Below, piece by piece: positions 30,740-42,546 of a stretch of 64,000 nt of DNA. The position numbers and the translations under genes were made by a program. The stretch comes from an uncultured Hyphomicrobium sp. GTDB lineage: Bacteria > Pseudomonadota > Alphaproteobacteria > Rhizobiales > Hyphomicrobiaceae. The notes beneath the pieces were generated by a model. The model saw only the letters and a list, made by a program, of their open reading frames with translations, was not told the DNA's origin and searched no databases. The DNA is taken from NCBI GenBank assembly GCA_934555825.1, contig CAKTFJ010000001.1, positions 186,001 to 250,000 on the forward strand, read 5' to 3'. The first letter of the stretch is position 1; the number at the start of each line of letters is the position of its first letter.

Positions 30740-31312
30740 ATGATGGGTCTTCCGTCAGATCCGAAGCAGCGAAGCTCTGCGGTGTTGCGCGGTGGCCAGC
30801 GGATTCGCGCGCTCACGGTGCTCCTGTTGCTCGGCGTGTCGCCGGCTGCGGCGGACGACAAGATCGAGAACCGTGTCGCGATCTTCTCCGCGCTCGACAA
30901 GGTCACGGCGACGATCCGCAAGCTTGAGGTGCCTATTGGCGAGACGGCGGAGTTCGGTGCGCTCAAGGTGACGCCGCGCGTGTGCTATTCGCGCCCGCCA
31001 ACTTTGCAGCCCAAGACCACGTCGTTCGTCGAGGTGGAGGAGATCCAGCTCGACGGCACGCAGACGCGCATCTTCGGCGGATGGATGTTCGCGCAGAGCC
31101 CGGGGCTCAATGCTGTCGAGCATCCGGTGTTCGACGTTTGGCTCACCGATTGCGCCGGGCCGCGCAACGCGGTTGCGCAGCAGCAGATGCCGCCCCCTGC
31201 CGCGGCCGAAGGCGTACAGGACGGCGTCGCGCCGGATGCCTACGACGGGTATGACTCGTATGACGCCTACGACGGGCAGGCGGATCAGCCGCGCCGCCGC
31301 GTTCGCCGCTGA
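30740..31312 (+). CDS. DUF2155 exported protein
   Basis: 190 residues. Signal peptide (about 20-37, ending SPAAA) and a DUF2155 domain with FSALDKVTATIRKLEVPIGE, FGALKVTPRVCYSRPPT, and GGWMFAQSPGLNAVEHPVFD followed by VWLTDC. The C-terminus is an acidic Tyr/Asp repeat (YDGYDSYDAYDG) and then a basic RRRVRR. Two Cys in the domain can form a disulfide. Conserved next to complex I or aat genes in alphaproteobacteria; role unknown. Start is the first of two adjacent ATGs (30740/30743). Confidence 0.88.
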   Translation: MMGLPSDPKQRSSAVLRGGQRIRALTVLLLLGVSPAAADDKIENRVAIFSALDKVTATIRKLEVPIGETAEFGALKVTPRVCYSRPPTLQPKTTSFVEVEEIQLDGTQTRIFGGWMFAQSPGLNAVEHPVFDVWLTDCAGPRNAVAQQQMPPPAAAEGVQDGVAPDAYDGYDSYDAYDGQADQPRRRVRR

Positions 31313-31579
31313 GGCAGCGAGGGCGTCCGCCTCACTCCGGTTTCTGTGTCCGTCGAGACTCATACGGCTCTCGAAGAGCCTGTGAAGCACAGCGCGCGCC
31401 ATGTTTCGGGTTTCGTGGAATTCGCGATTCAGGCATTTTAACCAAACAAAAGTCGCGTCACGACGCATCTTGCGATGCCGTCTTACGGTTGTCGCGGAAC
31501 TGATGGCCGTGCCGGGACTTGGAAACTGCGTGAATACCCGCTCGCTTGCGGTTGTCATTCGAGACAGGTGGAGCCTCCG

Positions 31580-31846
31580 ATGACCGACAAACGATCGATC
31601 GCATACGATGCGACGTTCATGATCCTCTACATCGGCGTTTTCGCCGCTATGGCGACGCTTTCCGTGATGCTGATTGCGCTAGGCGCAATCGGGGCGGAGT
31701 TCGGCGGGCCGCAGCTTGCTGCGCTCACGATCAACATCGCGGGCTGGTCGGCACTGCCGTTTGCGCCGAAACTTTATCGTTGGCTCTTAGGCCACCCGTT
31801 CTCCTGGCGCACGAACGGTGCGTTGGGTGGCGTGGTCGAGACCTGA
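31580..31846 (+). CDS. Small two-span membrane protein
   Basis: 88 residues. Hydrophobic spans at about 11-37 and 45-62, short C-terminal tail. GGAG lies 6 bases before ATG 31580, so the upstream in-frame codons are not included. No known family. It sits between the DUF2155 gene and the convergent hemB. Confidence 0.6.
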   Translation: MTDKRSIAYDATFMILYIGVFAAMATLSVMLIALGAIGAEFGGPQLAALTINIAGWSALPFAPKLYRWLLGHPFSWRTNGALGGVVET

Positions 31847-31888
31847 GGGATTTGCGCGCGGACGTCGCTGCGCCGCGCACAACCGCGA

Positions 31889-34430
<2,542 letters not shown>

Positions 34431-34626
34431 TGGCAGTCCTGATCCACCGCGAGACGCATGACGCTCAACAGTCGCCGCCTCGGCGCGAGGCATGGAGCGA
34501 ATCATGCGGCCAGTTTCATCTCATCTCCGAACCCTGTATAGCCGCCAATTGTGGCTCAACAAGTTGACCGTTCCCGGACGTATTTGAATTTGGGGACGAT
34601 CTTGCGTGAGGGGAAGGGGGCGACCG

Positions 34627-35715
34627 GTGACGGACCCAGCAGAAGAAATGCTGAAGACGGAGATCGAAGGCTCGCTTGCGGTCGTTACGCTCGCGCGCCC
34701 GCGTGCTCTCAATGCGCTCACGTGTGCCATGCGCGCGAACCTCTCGGAGCGTCTCTGGGCCTATGCGCGCGATCCGCAGGTTTACGCTGTGGCAATCCAG
34801 TCGGAGAGCCCGCGCGCGTTCTCGTCCGGCTCGGACGTGCGTGAGGTGCTTTCGCTCGCCCGCGCGGATCTTGCACAAGGCAAAAAAACGTTCGCCGACG
34901 AGTATGCGCTCAACTGGCAGTGCGAGTGCTTTTCGAAGCCTGTTGTGTCGCTGATCGACGGGATGGCGATGGGGGGCGGCGTCGGCATCAGCCTCTACGG
35001 CACCCACCGCGTGGCGGGTGAGGGCTATTCCTTTGCCATGCCCGAGACCATGATCGGGCTCTTTCCGGATGTCGGCGTGTGCCATGCGCTGGCCCGCCTT
35101 TCCGATCACATCGGCATGTATCTCGGGCTTACGGGGCGCAGCATCGGGCGGGCTGACGCGTACGCGCTCGAGCTTGTCACGCACTGCATCGATCGAGTGC
35201 ATTTCGATGGGATCAAAGCGGCGCTGGCCGATACGTGGCCTGTCGATACCGTGCTCGACGAACGCCATGTGGAGCCGGGGCCGGGGGACCTTGCGCCCCA
35301 CCGCCATGTGATTGCGGACTGCTTTTCGGCCCCGACGGTGGAGGAGATCGTCAGCCGGCTCGGGGCTGTCGAGGGGACGCAGCGCGATTGGGCGCAGGCT
35401 ATCGTTGCCGACCTCGCCAAGCGGTCGCCGCTCTCGCTCAAGATCACGCATCGCCATATCCGCGAAGCGCGTGCGCGCGATCTTAGGCAGACGCTGCAGA
35501 TCGATTACAGGCTCGCGGTGCGGATGCTCGAAGCCGGCGGCGATTTCTTCGAGGGCGTGCGCGCGGCGATCATCGACAAGGACGGTGCGCCGGCGTGGTC
35601 GCCTGCGCGCCTCGAAGATGTGACGGAGGCGATTGTCTCGTCCTATTTCGCGCCGCTCGGTGACGGGGAGCTCGTGCTTCCGACGCGCGAGGAAATGCAG
35701 GCGCTGAGGGCCTGA
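34627..35715 (+). CDS. Enoyl-CoA hydratase/isomerase family, 3-hydroxyisobutyryl-CoA hydrolase-like
   Basis: 362 residues from GTG 34627, which follows AAGGGGG at 6-7 bases. Crotonase fold: LARPRALNALTCAMRANL, FSSGSDVREV (oxyanion region, usually F-x-A-G-G-D), DGMAMGGGVGISLYGTHRV and FAMPETMIGLFPDVG with the acidic residues used by the 3-hydroxyisobutyryl-CoA hydrolase branch. This enzyme acts in valine breakdown by releasing 3-hydroxyisobutyrate. The usual second Gly of the oxyanion motif is Ser here. No other valine genes are adjacent, so the substrate is not certain. Confidence 0.82.
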   Translation: MTDPAEEMLKTEIEGSLAVVTLARPRALNALTCAMRANLSERLWAYARDPQVYAVAIQSESPRAFSSGSDVREVLSLARADLAQGKKTFADEYALNWQCECFSKPVVSLIDGMAMGGGVGISLYGTHRVAGEGYSFAMPETMIGLFPDVGVCHALARLSDHIGMYLGLTGRSIGRADAYALELVTHCIDRVHFDGIKAALADTWPVDTVLDERHVEPGPGDLAPHRHVIADCFSAPTVEEIVSRLGAVEGTQRDWAQAIVADLAKRSPLSLKITHRHIREARARDLRQTLQIDYRLAVRMLEAGGDFFEGVRAAIIDKDGAPAWSPARLEDVTEAIVSSYFAPLGDGELVLPTREEMQALRA

Positions 35716-35859
35716 CGACCGAAACGGAGCTTCAAATCAGGACCAAGGTTTACCTGCTTTTTACCTCATAGATTGAGCTAATTTTTATGGATACCGCGTA
35801 GCCTGACCTCAGAACCGGAAAACGGTCGCGTCAAACAGGTAAGTGAGTGAGGCAGGGTT

Positions 35860-36372
35860 ATGAACTACGCACTCGATGCGGAGCGCCAGCGCGCGTCCGA
35901 CATTCAGGATCCCAATCTTCGTTCGGAGTATCTCCACAGTCTCAACCTCATCGAGCGGCTGCACCGCTTGCTGCTCGATGTCATCAAGGACGAGTTCGAC
36001 CGCACGGGCGGGTCCGATCTCAATGCCGTGCAGGCGCTCCTGCTCTACAACATGGGCGACAAGGAGCTGACGGCAGGCGAGCTCAAGAGCCGCGGCTATT
36101 ACATGGGCTCGAACGTCTCCTACAATCTCAAGAAGCTCGTCGACATGGGCTACATCGACTACGAGCGCAGCGAGAGCGACAAGCGCAGCGTGCGCGTTTC
36201 GCTGTCGGCCAAGGGCCGGAAGGCCGCGGACGTGGTGCACAAGCTCTATCAGCGCCAGCTCGGCTCGGTCGAGCAAGTCGCCCAGGTTACCGGCGAAGAG
36301 TTCCATGGGCTGAACAAGGCGCTGGCACGCCTGGAGCGGTTCTGGACCGATCAGATCCGGTTTAGGCTTTAG
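35860..36372 (+). CDS. ldtR: LdtR-type MarR-family regulator
   Basis: 170 residues, winged-helix MarR family. Seen: LIERLHRLLLDVIKDEFDRT, the recognition-helix region LKSRGYYMGSNVSYNLKKLV and the wing YERSESDKRSVRVSLS. This matches LdtR of Rhizobiales and Liberibacter, which controls L,D-transpeptidase genes and osmotic tolerance and responds to small ligands. An L,D-transpeptidase gene lies 1.1 kb downstream and a second one 11 kb away. Upstream are two direct TTTACCT elements (35749, 35760) and one inverted copy (35833-35842) overlapping the leader, plausible autoregulatory sites. Confidence 0.85.
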   Translation: MNYALDAERQRASDIQDPNLRSEYLHSLNLIERLHRLLLDVIKDEFDRTGGSDLNAVQALLLYNMGDKELTAGELKSRGYYMGSNVSYNLKKLVDMGYIDYERSESDKRSVRVSLSAKGRKAADVVHKLYQRQLGSVEQVAQVTGEEFHGLNKALARLERFWTDQIRFRL

Positions 36373-36391
36373 TTCGCTCACGGGCCTGTTC

Positions 36392-36430
36392 GGCCAAAAC
36401 GTCTTTGGCTGCGCCAAAGGCGTTTTGGCC
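36392..36430 (+). terminator. Long hairpin after ldtR
   Basis: Arms 36392-36409 and 36413-36430 pair over 18 positions with one G-U pair and a TGC loop (GGCCAAAACG...CGTTTTGGCC). It starts 20 bases after the ldtR stop. No T run follows, so it may act as an mRNA-stabilising or rho-type structure. Confidence 0.65.
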
Positions 36431-36611
36431 TGGCCCTCGTCCAAGCGGAGCTTGGCTTCGTCAAGACGCTCCCGAGCCCTGCGGGCTTGTGGGGGCTCAC
36501 GCCGTTTCGCGCGACGTGGGTTGCTTCGCTCTGGAGCCTTGCGGTTCGTGGGCGCTCCCGGGCTGCTGTGCAGTCGGGCTGCGTTTAGCTCGTGCGCCAG
36601 TTCGCGTGCGC

Positions 36612-37151
36612 TTAAGACCAGCGTCCGAGATAGTACGCCGTCAGGCGTTCGCGAATCTCCTCGGGGTCTGGCGGCTCGATATTTTCTTCCTTTGCGCGCG
36701 CAAAGGCTTCGGCGATCTGGGCCTCTATAGCGCGGTCGGCACCCCACTTCGCGGCTGTACGTTCCAATTCTGCCGTGGCGGCCGGATCTCCAGACTTCGG
36801 CGGGATGACGGTCGCGACCGAGCCGCCTTCGGGAAAGTCCGTGTAGAGGATGAAGCCCTCGGCCGGAAAGCGGTCGCGGTTCTCCATGATCATCTCGACC
36901 ATGGTGTTGGTCGCCGCGTTCGCATCCGTGATGCCGGGGATCTCTCCACGGATGCGATCGTACCTTTCGACGAACTGTTTCCTCAGGTCGACATCCTTCG
37001 CGAAGGCATCGAGTAGCTGGGCGTCGAGCTCGGCGTTTTTGGTGGTTGCGATGTCCGCGGTGAGGAAGGCGAGCGGGCTGCGGAAGTTCTCGCTCTGGGT
37101 CTGCTGGAGCAGCGCGAGCGCCGTCGAATTTGTCGGAGAAATCGCGACCAT
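36612..37151 (-). CDS. Conserved hypothetical protein
   Basis: 179 residues, soluble, no cysteine. Opens MVAISPTNSTALALLQQTQS, with acidic helix-rich middle (QFVERYDRIRGEIPGITDAN) and C-terminal IEPPDPEEIRERLTAYYLGR. AAGGAA lies 7 bases before the ATG. No domain recognised. It lies between ldtR and an L,D-transpeptidase gene but on the opposite strand. Confidence 0.6.
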   Translation of the reverse strand: MVAISPTNSTALALLQQTQSENFRSPLAFLTADIATTKNAELDAQLLDAFAKDVDLRKQFVERYDRIRGEIPGITDANAATNTMVEMIMENRDRFPAEGFILYTDFPEGGSVATVIPPKSGDPAATAELERTAAKWGADRAIEAQIAEAFARAKEENIEPPDPEEIRERLTAYYLGRWS

Positions 37152-37507
37152 ACGGTCTTCCTTCCCATCGAATCAGATGCCGTGGGGCCCATTGAGCGAG
37201 GCCCGATTTGCGTTACCGATTTGTTAAGGATTAGTGCTTGTCTGGAGTTTTCCGTCCGGCGGCTGATTTTTCCTGACCTCGAAGCCCTCGTTGTGGCTGG
37301 GCCGCATCACTTCTCTGGCCGGTGAGGCGAGGGGGTTTTTGTCATCGGCGGAACATGTAAGTGTTCTGCGCTATCTGCTGCATTCTGTTCCTGGGGTGTG
37401 GATCGTCGCTGTCGAGACCCTCGATTTCGCGCTGTCCTCAGGCCGGGCAATGCAGCGGTCCGTGTAATGAAGCGCGTGACTGTCCATTGCGGACGAGCGG
37501 GGGCTCC
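37152..37507. other. Intergenic region upstream of L,D-transpeptidase gene
   Basis: About 355 bases between divergent genes. It should hold promoters for both. An inverted repeat GAACA / TGTTC with a 6-base spacer lies at 37351-37366. No clear copy of the TTTACCT element seen before ldtR. No coding frame is credible here. Confidence 0.4.
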
Positions 37508-38794
37508 ATGGCGACATCGATGCAAGGTTTTCGGCCGACATCTTGGCTGCGCGCGGGCGCGGCCTCTCTAGGGCTCGTGCTCTCGGCTGGCGCTGCGTCC
37601 GCGATGGACGACTTCTGGACCCTGCAGTTCGGGCCCACCGGGGGTGGCAACAGCGTCGTATCGGAGCGTCAGGCCTTGCGCGAGCTTGAGCGCAACCCAG
37701 AGCCGGGATTGCCTACACTCTCGCCGGCCAACGTGAAAGCGACGCGTGAAGCGATCCAACGCTATACGGAAATCGTCCAGGCGGGCGGCTGGCCCACACT
37801 GCCGGACGAGCAGGTGAAGCCCGGCGAGCAGAGCTTTGCCGTCGTCATGCTGCGCGACCGGCTTGCCGCGTCGGGCGAGCTCGCGGCGGGCGGCAGCCGC
37901 AGCGATGTGCTCGACAGCTCGCTGGTGGAGGCTCTCAAGGCCTATCAGTCCACGAACGGGTTGACGCCCAACGGGCGTCTCGACAGGCCGACAATTGCGG
38001 CGCTCAATGTCTCGGCCGAAGATCGTCTGAAGCAGCTCAAGACCAATCTTTCGCGCCTTTCGACGCTCACGCAGACGACGAAATCGCATCGGCGCTATGT
38101 GGTGGTCAACGTTCCGTCGGCGCAGGTGGAGGCGGTTGCGCTCAACCGCGTGATCTCGCGCCACACGGCGGTGGTTGGGATGAAGGACCGGCCGACGCCG
38201 ATCCTGCGCTCCAACATCTATGAGATGAATTTCAATCCGATCTGGCGGCTGCCGCCGACCGTGATCCGCGAGGACCTGATCCCGCAAGCTCGCGCGGCCC
38301 AGGCCAAGGGCGAGAACCTGCTCGTGAAAACCGGGATCAACGCCTACGACGGAAACGGACGCAAGCTCGACCCGGCGAAGATCGACTGGAGCAGCGCGGC
38401 GCCGCGCGGCTATTCGTATCGTCAGCCTGCGGGCAAGGATAACCCGCTTGGATTCGTGAAGATCAACTTCGCCAACAGCGAGTCCGTCTACATGCACGAC
38501 AGCCCGACGGACGGTCTCTTCGGGCAGAATATCCGAGCGGCTAGCTCGGGGTGCATTCGCGTCCACAACATCGAGAGACTGGCGTACTGGCTCTTGGGCC
38601 AGAACGACGGCTGGGATCAGGCGCGGGTCGAAAAGATGAAGGAAACCGGCGAGCGGGCGGACGTGCGGCTCGCGAGCCAGGTGCCGCTGCATTTCGTCTA
38701 TATCACCGCCTGGGCGACGGAGGATGGGACCATCCAGTTCCGTCGCGACCTCTACAATCGGGATGGTGTGGCGGAAATCGCGACGTCCTACTGA
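37508..38794 (+). CDS. ldtP: L,D-transpeptidase with peptidoglycan-binding domain
   Basis: 428 residues. Forms 3-3 cross-links in peptidoglycan or attaches proteins to it, in the periplasm. Seen: signal segment (about 13-32), a peptidoglycan-binding-1 domain (about 110-168; VVMLRDRLAASGEL ... YQSTNGLTPNGRLDRPTIAA), and the YkuD catalytic domain (about 195-360) with MHDSP (His330) and SSGCIRVHN with nucleophile Cys349. Overall plan is that of YcbB/LdtD proteins. The LdtR-type regulator gene lies upstream, as in Liberibacter and rhizobia; the symbol is inferred from that context. GGGGG precedes ATG 37508. Confidence 0.9.
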   Translation: MATSMQGFRPTSWLRAGAASLGLVLSAGAASAMDDFWTLQFGPTGGGNSVVSERQALRELERNPEPGLPTLSPANVKATREAIQRYTEIVQAGGWPTLPDEQVKPGEQSFAVVMLRDRLAASGELAAGGSRSDVLDSSLVEALKAYQSTNGLTPNGRLDRPTIAALNVSAEDRLKQLKTNLSRLSTLTQTTKSHRRYVVVNVPSAQVEAVALNRVISRHTAVVGMKDRPTPILRSNIYEMNFNPIWRLPPTVIREDLIPQARAAQAKGENLLVKTGINAYDGNGRKLDPAKIDWSSAAPRGYSYRQPAGKDNPLGFVKINFANSESVYMHDSPTDGLFGQNIRAASSGCIRVHNIERLAYWLLGQNDGWDQARVEKMKETGERADVRLASQVPLHFVYITAWATEDGTIQFRRDLYNRDGVAEIATSY

Positions 38795-38831
38795 GCACGT
38801 TTTTTTGACGCGGCTGCGCCGGATCTCAACC

Positions 38832-38845
38832 TTGATCTACGTCAA
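38832..38845. promoter_or_regulatory. FNR/FixK-type binding site
   Basis: TTGATCTACGTCAA matches the FnrL/FixK consensus TTGAT-N4-ATCAA with one change. It lies 237 bases before hemA, between the ldt stop and hemA. In Rhodobacter and Bradyrhizobium hemA is controlled by FnrL/FixK proteins, which fits oxygen-dependent control of heme synthesis. Confidence 0.65.
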
Positions 38846-39081
38846 GGCGATAAGAGGCATCGTGCCGCCTCATGGAGAGGCATTAAGCAGAGTCTCGGAC
38901 GCGCGGATGACGGATAGTTAAAGGCGAGTTCCGAGCTAGAAAATGCAAGCGCCAGCGCGACATAACAGCTGTTGCACAGTAACATTTTCCGGGAGATGCT
39001 GGCATTAACGCTCACATGCCGTTAGAAGAGCGGCAAACGTAAAGAGCATACCGGAAAATACTGGGGTTCGAGGAAACGTCG

Positions 39082-40317
39082 ATGGTCGATTATGCGAGGC
39101 ACTTCAAGGCCGCACTCGATACGATCCGCAACGAGGGTCGCTACCGGGTGTTCGCCGATGTGAAGCGCCGGCGAGGTGCGTTTCCTGCGGCCGAGCATGT
39201 GAGCGCCCACGGTGCGAAGCCCATCGTCGTCTGGTGCTCCAACGACTATCTCGGCATGGGCCAGCATCCCAAGGTGACGGCGGCCATGCACGAAGCCATC
39301 GACGCGGTCGGCGCCGGCTCGGGCGGCACGCGCAACATTTCGGGCACCACGCACTATCACGTTGAACTCGAACACGAGCTTGCAGACCTCCACGGCAAAG
39401 AGCAGGCGCTGCTGTTCACGTCCGCTTTTGTCGCCAACGAAGCGGCACTCTCCACGCTTGCGAAGCTGCTTCCGGGATGCGTCATCATTTCGGACGAGAA
39501 GAACCACGCGTCGATGATTGCGGGCATCCGCAACGGGCGCGGTGAGAAGAAGATCTTCCGCCATAACGATCTTGCCGACCTCGAAGCGAAGCTCAAGGAG
39601 ATCCCCGCGGGGACGCCGAAGATCATCGCCTTCGAGAGCGTCTATTCGATGGACGGCCATATCGCGCCGATCGCGGGCATCTGCGATCTCGCGGATAAGT
39701 ATGGCGCGCTGACCTATCTCGACGAAGTGCACGCGGTCGGCCTTTACGGCCCGCGCGGCGGCGGCATCGCCGAGCGCGACGGTGTGATGGACCGCATCGA
39801 CGTCATCAACGGCACGCTGGCCAAGGGCTACGGCGTGATGGGCGGCTACATCACCGGCACGCGCGACTTGTGCGACGCCATTCGCTCGTTCGCGCCGGGG
39901 TTCATCTTTACGACGTCGCTGGCGCCTGCCATCGCGGCTGGTGCGCTTGCGAGCATCCGCCACCTGAAGGAGAGCCAGCTTGAGCGCGCGCGTCATCAGG
40001 AACGGGCGCGGACGCTGAAAGGGTTGCTCAAGGACGCAGGTCTTCCTGTCTTCCAGAACCCCAGCCACATTGTGCCGGTTCTGATCGGCGATCCGGTTCA
40101 CTGCAAAGAGGTGACCGACCGTCTGCTCGACCGGTATGGCATCTACGTGCAGCCGATCAACTACCCGACCGTCCCGCGCGGTACGGAGCGCATCCGGCTG
40201 ACGCCGGGGCCGCATCATACTGACGCGCAGATGGCCGATCTGGTGGCTGCGCTCGGTACTCTTTGGAAGGCATGCCCGGCCGCCGTCGGCCGGACCGGCA
40301 AGCTGGCGGCCGAATAG
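39082..40317 (+). CDS. hemA: 5-aminolevulinate synthase
   Basis: 411 residues. Joins glycine and succinyl-CoA to 5-aminolevulinate, the first step of tetrapyrrole synthesis by the C4 (Shemin) route typical of Alphaproteobacteria. PLP-dependent, alpha-oxoamine synthase family. Seen: [53 protein letters not shown] and the PLP lysine Lys248 in [13 protein letters not shown]. The likely FNR/FixK site is upstream; hemB, the next enzyme, is encoded 6 kb to the left. Monocistronic by spacing. Confidence 0.97.
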   Translation: MVDYARHFKAALDTIRNEGRYRVFADVKRRRGAFPAAEHVSAHGAKPIVVWCSNDYLGMGQHPKVTAAMHEAIDAVGAGSGGTRNISGTTHYHVELEHELADLHGKEQALLFTSAFVANEAALSTLAKLLPGCVIISDEKNHASMIAGIRNGRGEKKIFRHNDLADLEAKLKEIPAGTPKIIAFESVYSMDGHIAPIAGICDLADKYGALTYLDEVHAVGLYGPRGGGIAERDGVMDRIDVINGTLAKGYGVMGGYITGTRDLCDAIRSFAPGFIFTTSLAPAIAAGALASIRHLKESQLERARHQERARTLKGLLKDAGLPVFQNPSHIVPVLIGDPVHCKEVTDRLLDRYGIYVQPINYPTVPRGTERIRLTPGPHHTDAQMADLVAALGTLWKACPAAVGRTGKLAAE

Positions 40318-40642
40318 CGCCGCGGATTTTCAAACTGTGTTTTCAGGGTTTTTTGTGTGTCTCTCGGGACGGGCGGGCATTGGTGCCGCTTGTGCCTCGA
40401 GGGGATTCGCACCCTTCGCAATTGTTGCGCTGCACAGCAAAAATTGAGTGCGACGGTGGCTTCCTTGTTTGTCCCCGGTGACGCATGGTAAGGCCATGCG
40501 CCAGTGAGGCTCGCTCCGCAATCCGCTGCCCCGTCGCTCCGGGAAAGTGGGGGGCGGCCACATTGCTATATCCAAGGTTTCCGACCAGCGTCGCCCCACC
40601 TTAAAAAACCGATTAGAGCCGATTACCAACGAGGAACGCCTG
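40318..40642. other. Intergenic region upstream of glyA
   Basis: About 325 bases. Contains a hairpin CGCATGG / CCATGCG (around 40482-40500) and a G-rich run before the glyA leader. No riboswitch that I can name and no coding frame. It must hold the glyA promoter. Confidence 0.4.
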
Positions 40643-41926
40643 ATGTCTAATTCGACCACCCGCTTTTTTAATGCGCCGCTCGCGGAGACCGATCCCGAAA
40701 TCGCGTCTGCCATCGATAAGGAGCTTGGTCGTCAGCAGTACGAGATCGAGCTGATCGCCTCCGAGAACATCGTATCGAAGGCTGTGCTCGAGGCGGCCGG
40801 CAGCGTTCTGACCAACAAGTACGCCGAAGGCTATCCGGGCCGTCGCTATTACGGCGGCTGCCAGTACGTCGACATCGTCGAGGATCTCGCGATCGATCGC
40901 GCAAAGAAGATCTTCGGTTGTGAGTTCGCAAACGTGCAGCCGAACTCGGGCTCGCAGGCCAACCAGGGCGTGTTCAACGCGCTCGCGAAGCCCGGCGACA
41001 CGATCCTCGGCCTCAACCTTGCGCACGGCGGCCACCTCACGCACGGCGCGACGGTGAACCAGTCCGGCAAGTGGTTCCGCGCGGTGCACTACCAGGTCGA
41101 GCCCGACACGCACATCATCGATATGAACAAGGTGCGCGAGATCGCGAAGGCCGAGAACCCGCGCATCATCATCGCCGGCGGCTCGGCTTATCCTCGCCAG
41201 TTCGACTTCGCAGCCTTCCGCGCCATTGCGGACGAGGTCGGTGCGCACCTCATGGTGGACATGGCTCACTTCGCCGGTCTCGTGGCCGCCGGTGAGCATC
41301 CCTCGCCGTTCCCACATGCGCACGTCGTCACCACCACGACGCACAAGACGCTGCGCGGTCCGCGCGGCGGCATGATCCTCACCAACGACGCGGACATCGC
41401 GAAGAAGGTGAACTCGGCGATCTTCCCCGGCATCCAGGGCGGTCCGCTTATGCACGTCATTGCCGGCAAGGCGGTTGCGTTCGGCGAGATCCTTCAGCCG
41501 GAGTTCAAGGCTTACGCGAAGCAGGTGATCGCCAACGCGAAGGCTATGGGCGAAGTGCTCGTCAATGATGGCTTCGCGCTCGTCTCCGGCGGCACGGACA
41601 CGCACCTCATCCTCGTGGATCTTCGTCCGAAGAAGCTCACGGGCAACATCTCCGAGAAGTCGCTCGGCCGCGCTCACATCACCTGCAACAAGAACGGCGT
41701 GCCGTTCGATCCCGAGAAGCCGATGGTCACGTCGGGCATCCGTCTCGGCGCGCCGGCCGGCACGACGCGCGGCTTCGGCGAAGCGGAGTTCCGCGACATC
41801 GGCCGCATGATTGCGGAAGTGCTCGACGGTCTCGCCAAGAACGGCGAAGAGGGCAACGGCGAGGTGGAAGCCAAGGTGAAGGCCGAGGCGACCGAGCTTT
41901 GCAAGCGCTTCCCGATCTATTCTTGA
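40643..41926 (+). CDS. glyA: Serine hydroxymethyltransferase
   Basis: 427 residues. Interconverts serine and glycine with tetrahydrofolate, supplying one-carbon units; in methylotrophs it also feeds the serine cycle. Seen: [52 protein letters not shown], and the PLP lysine Lys235 in [20 protein letters not shown] lies before ATG 40643; the upstream in-frame extension is not part of the family. Followed by a terminator and then nrdR. Confidence 0.97.
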   Translation: MSNSTTRFFNAPLAETDPEIASAIDKELGRQQYEIELIASENIVSKAVLEAAGSVLTNKYAEGYPGRRYYGGCQYVDIVEDLAIDRAKKIFGCEFANVQPNSGSQANQGVFNALAKPGDTILGLNLAHGGHLTHGATVNQSGKWFRAVHYQVEPDTHIIDMNKVREIAKAENPRIIIAGGSAYPRQFDFAAFRAIADEVGAHLMVDMAHFAGLVAAGEHPSPFPHAHVVTTTTHKTLRGPRGGMILTNDADIAKKVNSAIFPGIQGGPLMHVIAGKAVAFGEILQPEFKAYAKQVIANAKAMGEVLVNDGFALVSGGTDTHLILVDLRPKKLTGNISEKSLGRAHITCNKNGVPFDPEKPMVTSGIRLGAPAGTTRGFGEAEFRDIGRMIAEVLDGLAKNGEEGNGEVEAKVKAEATELCKRFPIYS

Positions 41927-41948
41927 GATCGATGACGGTCTAAGACAG

Positions 41949-41987
41949 GGGCGCCGGAACGTTTCGTTCCGGCGCCCTCTTCGTTTC
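41949..41987 (+). terminator. Rho-independent terminator after glyA
   Basis: 13-bp stem GGGCGCCGGAACG / CGTTCCGGCGCCC with a TTT loop, followed by TCTTCGTTT. It separates glyA from the nrdR operon. Confidence 0.88.
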
Positions 41988-42006
41988 TGAAGGATACAGA
42001 GATCCC

Positions 42007-42498
42007 ATGCGCTGCCCTTACTGTTCTTGCGAGGAAACGCAGGTGAAGGACAGCCGCCCGACGGAGGAGAACGCCGCCATTCGCCGCCGGCGCGTGTGTC
42101 CCGATTGCGGTGGGCGCTTTACGACGTTCGAGCGGGTACAGTTGCGCGAGCTCGTGGTCGTCAAGCGGTCGGGGCGAAAGGTGCCGTTCGATCGCGACAA
42201 GCTTCTTAAATCCGTTCAGGTGGCGCTGCGCAAGCGGCCTATCGAAGCGGATCGCATCGACCGCATGGTGTCGGGCATCGTGCGCCAGCTCGAAAGCGCA
42301 GGTGACGCGGAAGTGGCGTCGTCCACCATCGGTGCGCATGTGATGGAAGGGCTTCGCGCGCTCGATCCTGTGGCCTACGTGCGCTTCGCATCCGTCTATC
42401 GCGATTTTCGCGAGGCGGCGGATTTCCAGGAAGTGCTGGGAGAGATTGCGCGCGACGACGGGGTAGACGTGCCGCCGCGTCTGGCGAAGAAGCACTGA
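42007..42498 (+). CDS. nrdR: Transcriptional repressor NrdR
   Basis: 163 residues. ATP/dATP-sensing repressor of ribonucleotide reductase genes. Seen: zinc ribbon Cys3-x-x-Cys6 and Cys31-x-x-Cys34 with the DNA-binding segment [20 protein letters not shown], then an ATP-cone ([20 protein letters not shown] ... [13 protein letters not shown]). Normal family length. Likely targets in this window are nrdJ and the nrdAB operon. It is the first gene of the tight nrdR-rib-nusB-thiL unit, a layout shared by many proteobacteria. Confidence 0.97.
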   Translation: MRCPYCSCEETQVKDSRPTEENAAIRRRRVCPDCGGRFTTFERVQLRELVVVKRSGRKVPFDRDKLLKSVQVALRKRPIEADRIDRMVSGIVRQLESAGDAEVASSTIGAHVMEGLRALDPVAYVRFASVYRDFREAADFQEVLGEIARDDGVDVPPRLAKKH

Positions 42499-42546
42499 CG
42501 TGCCGCGGCCGGAACGGCTGGACCGAGAGGACACGGGCAGGGCACC

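Noticed and set aside
36780..36805. CTTCGGCGGGATGACGG, resembling the 12.7-kb repeat
   Set aside because: Lies inside a coding sequence without the paired arm; likely chance.
40318..40642. Riboswitch (glycine, SAM-II or THF type) before glyA
   Set aside because: Only a short hairpin was seen; none of the conserved cores of these classes could be found.
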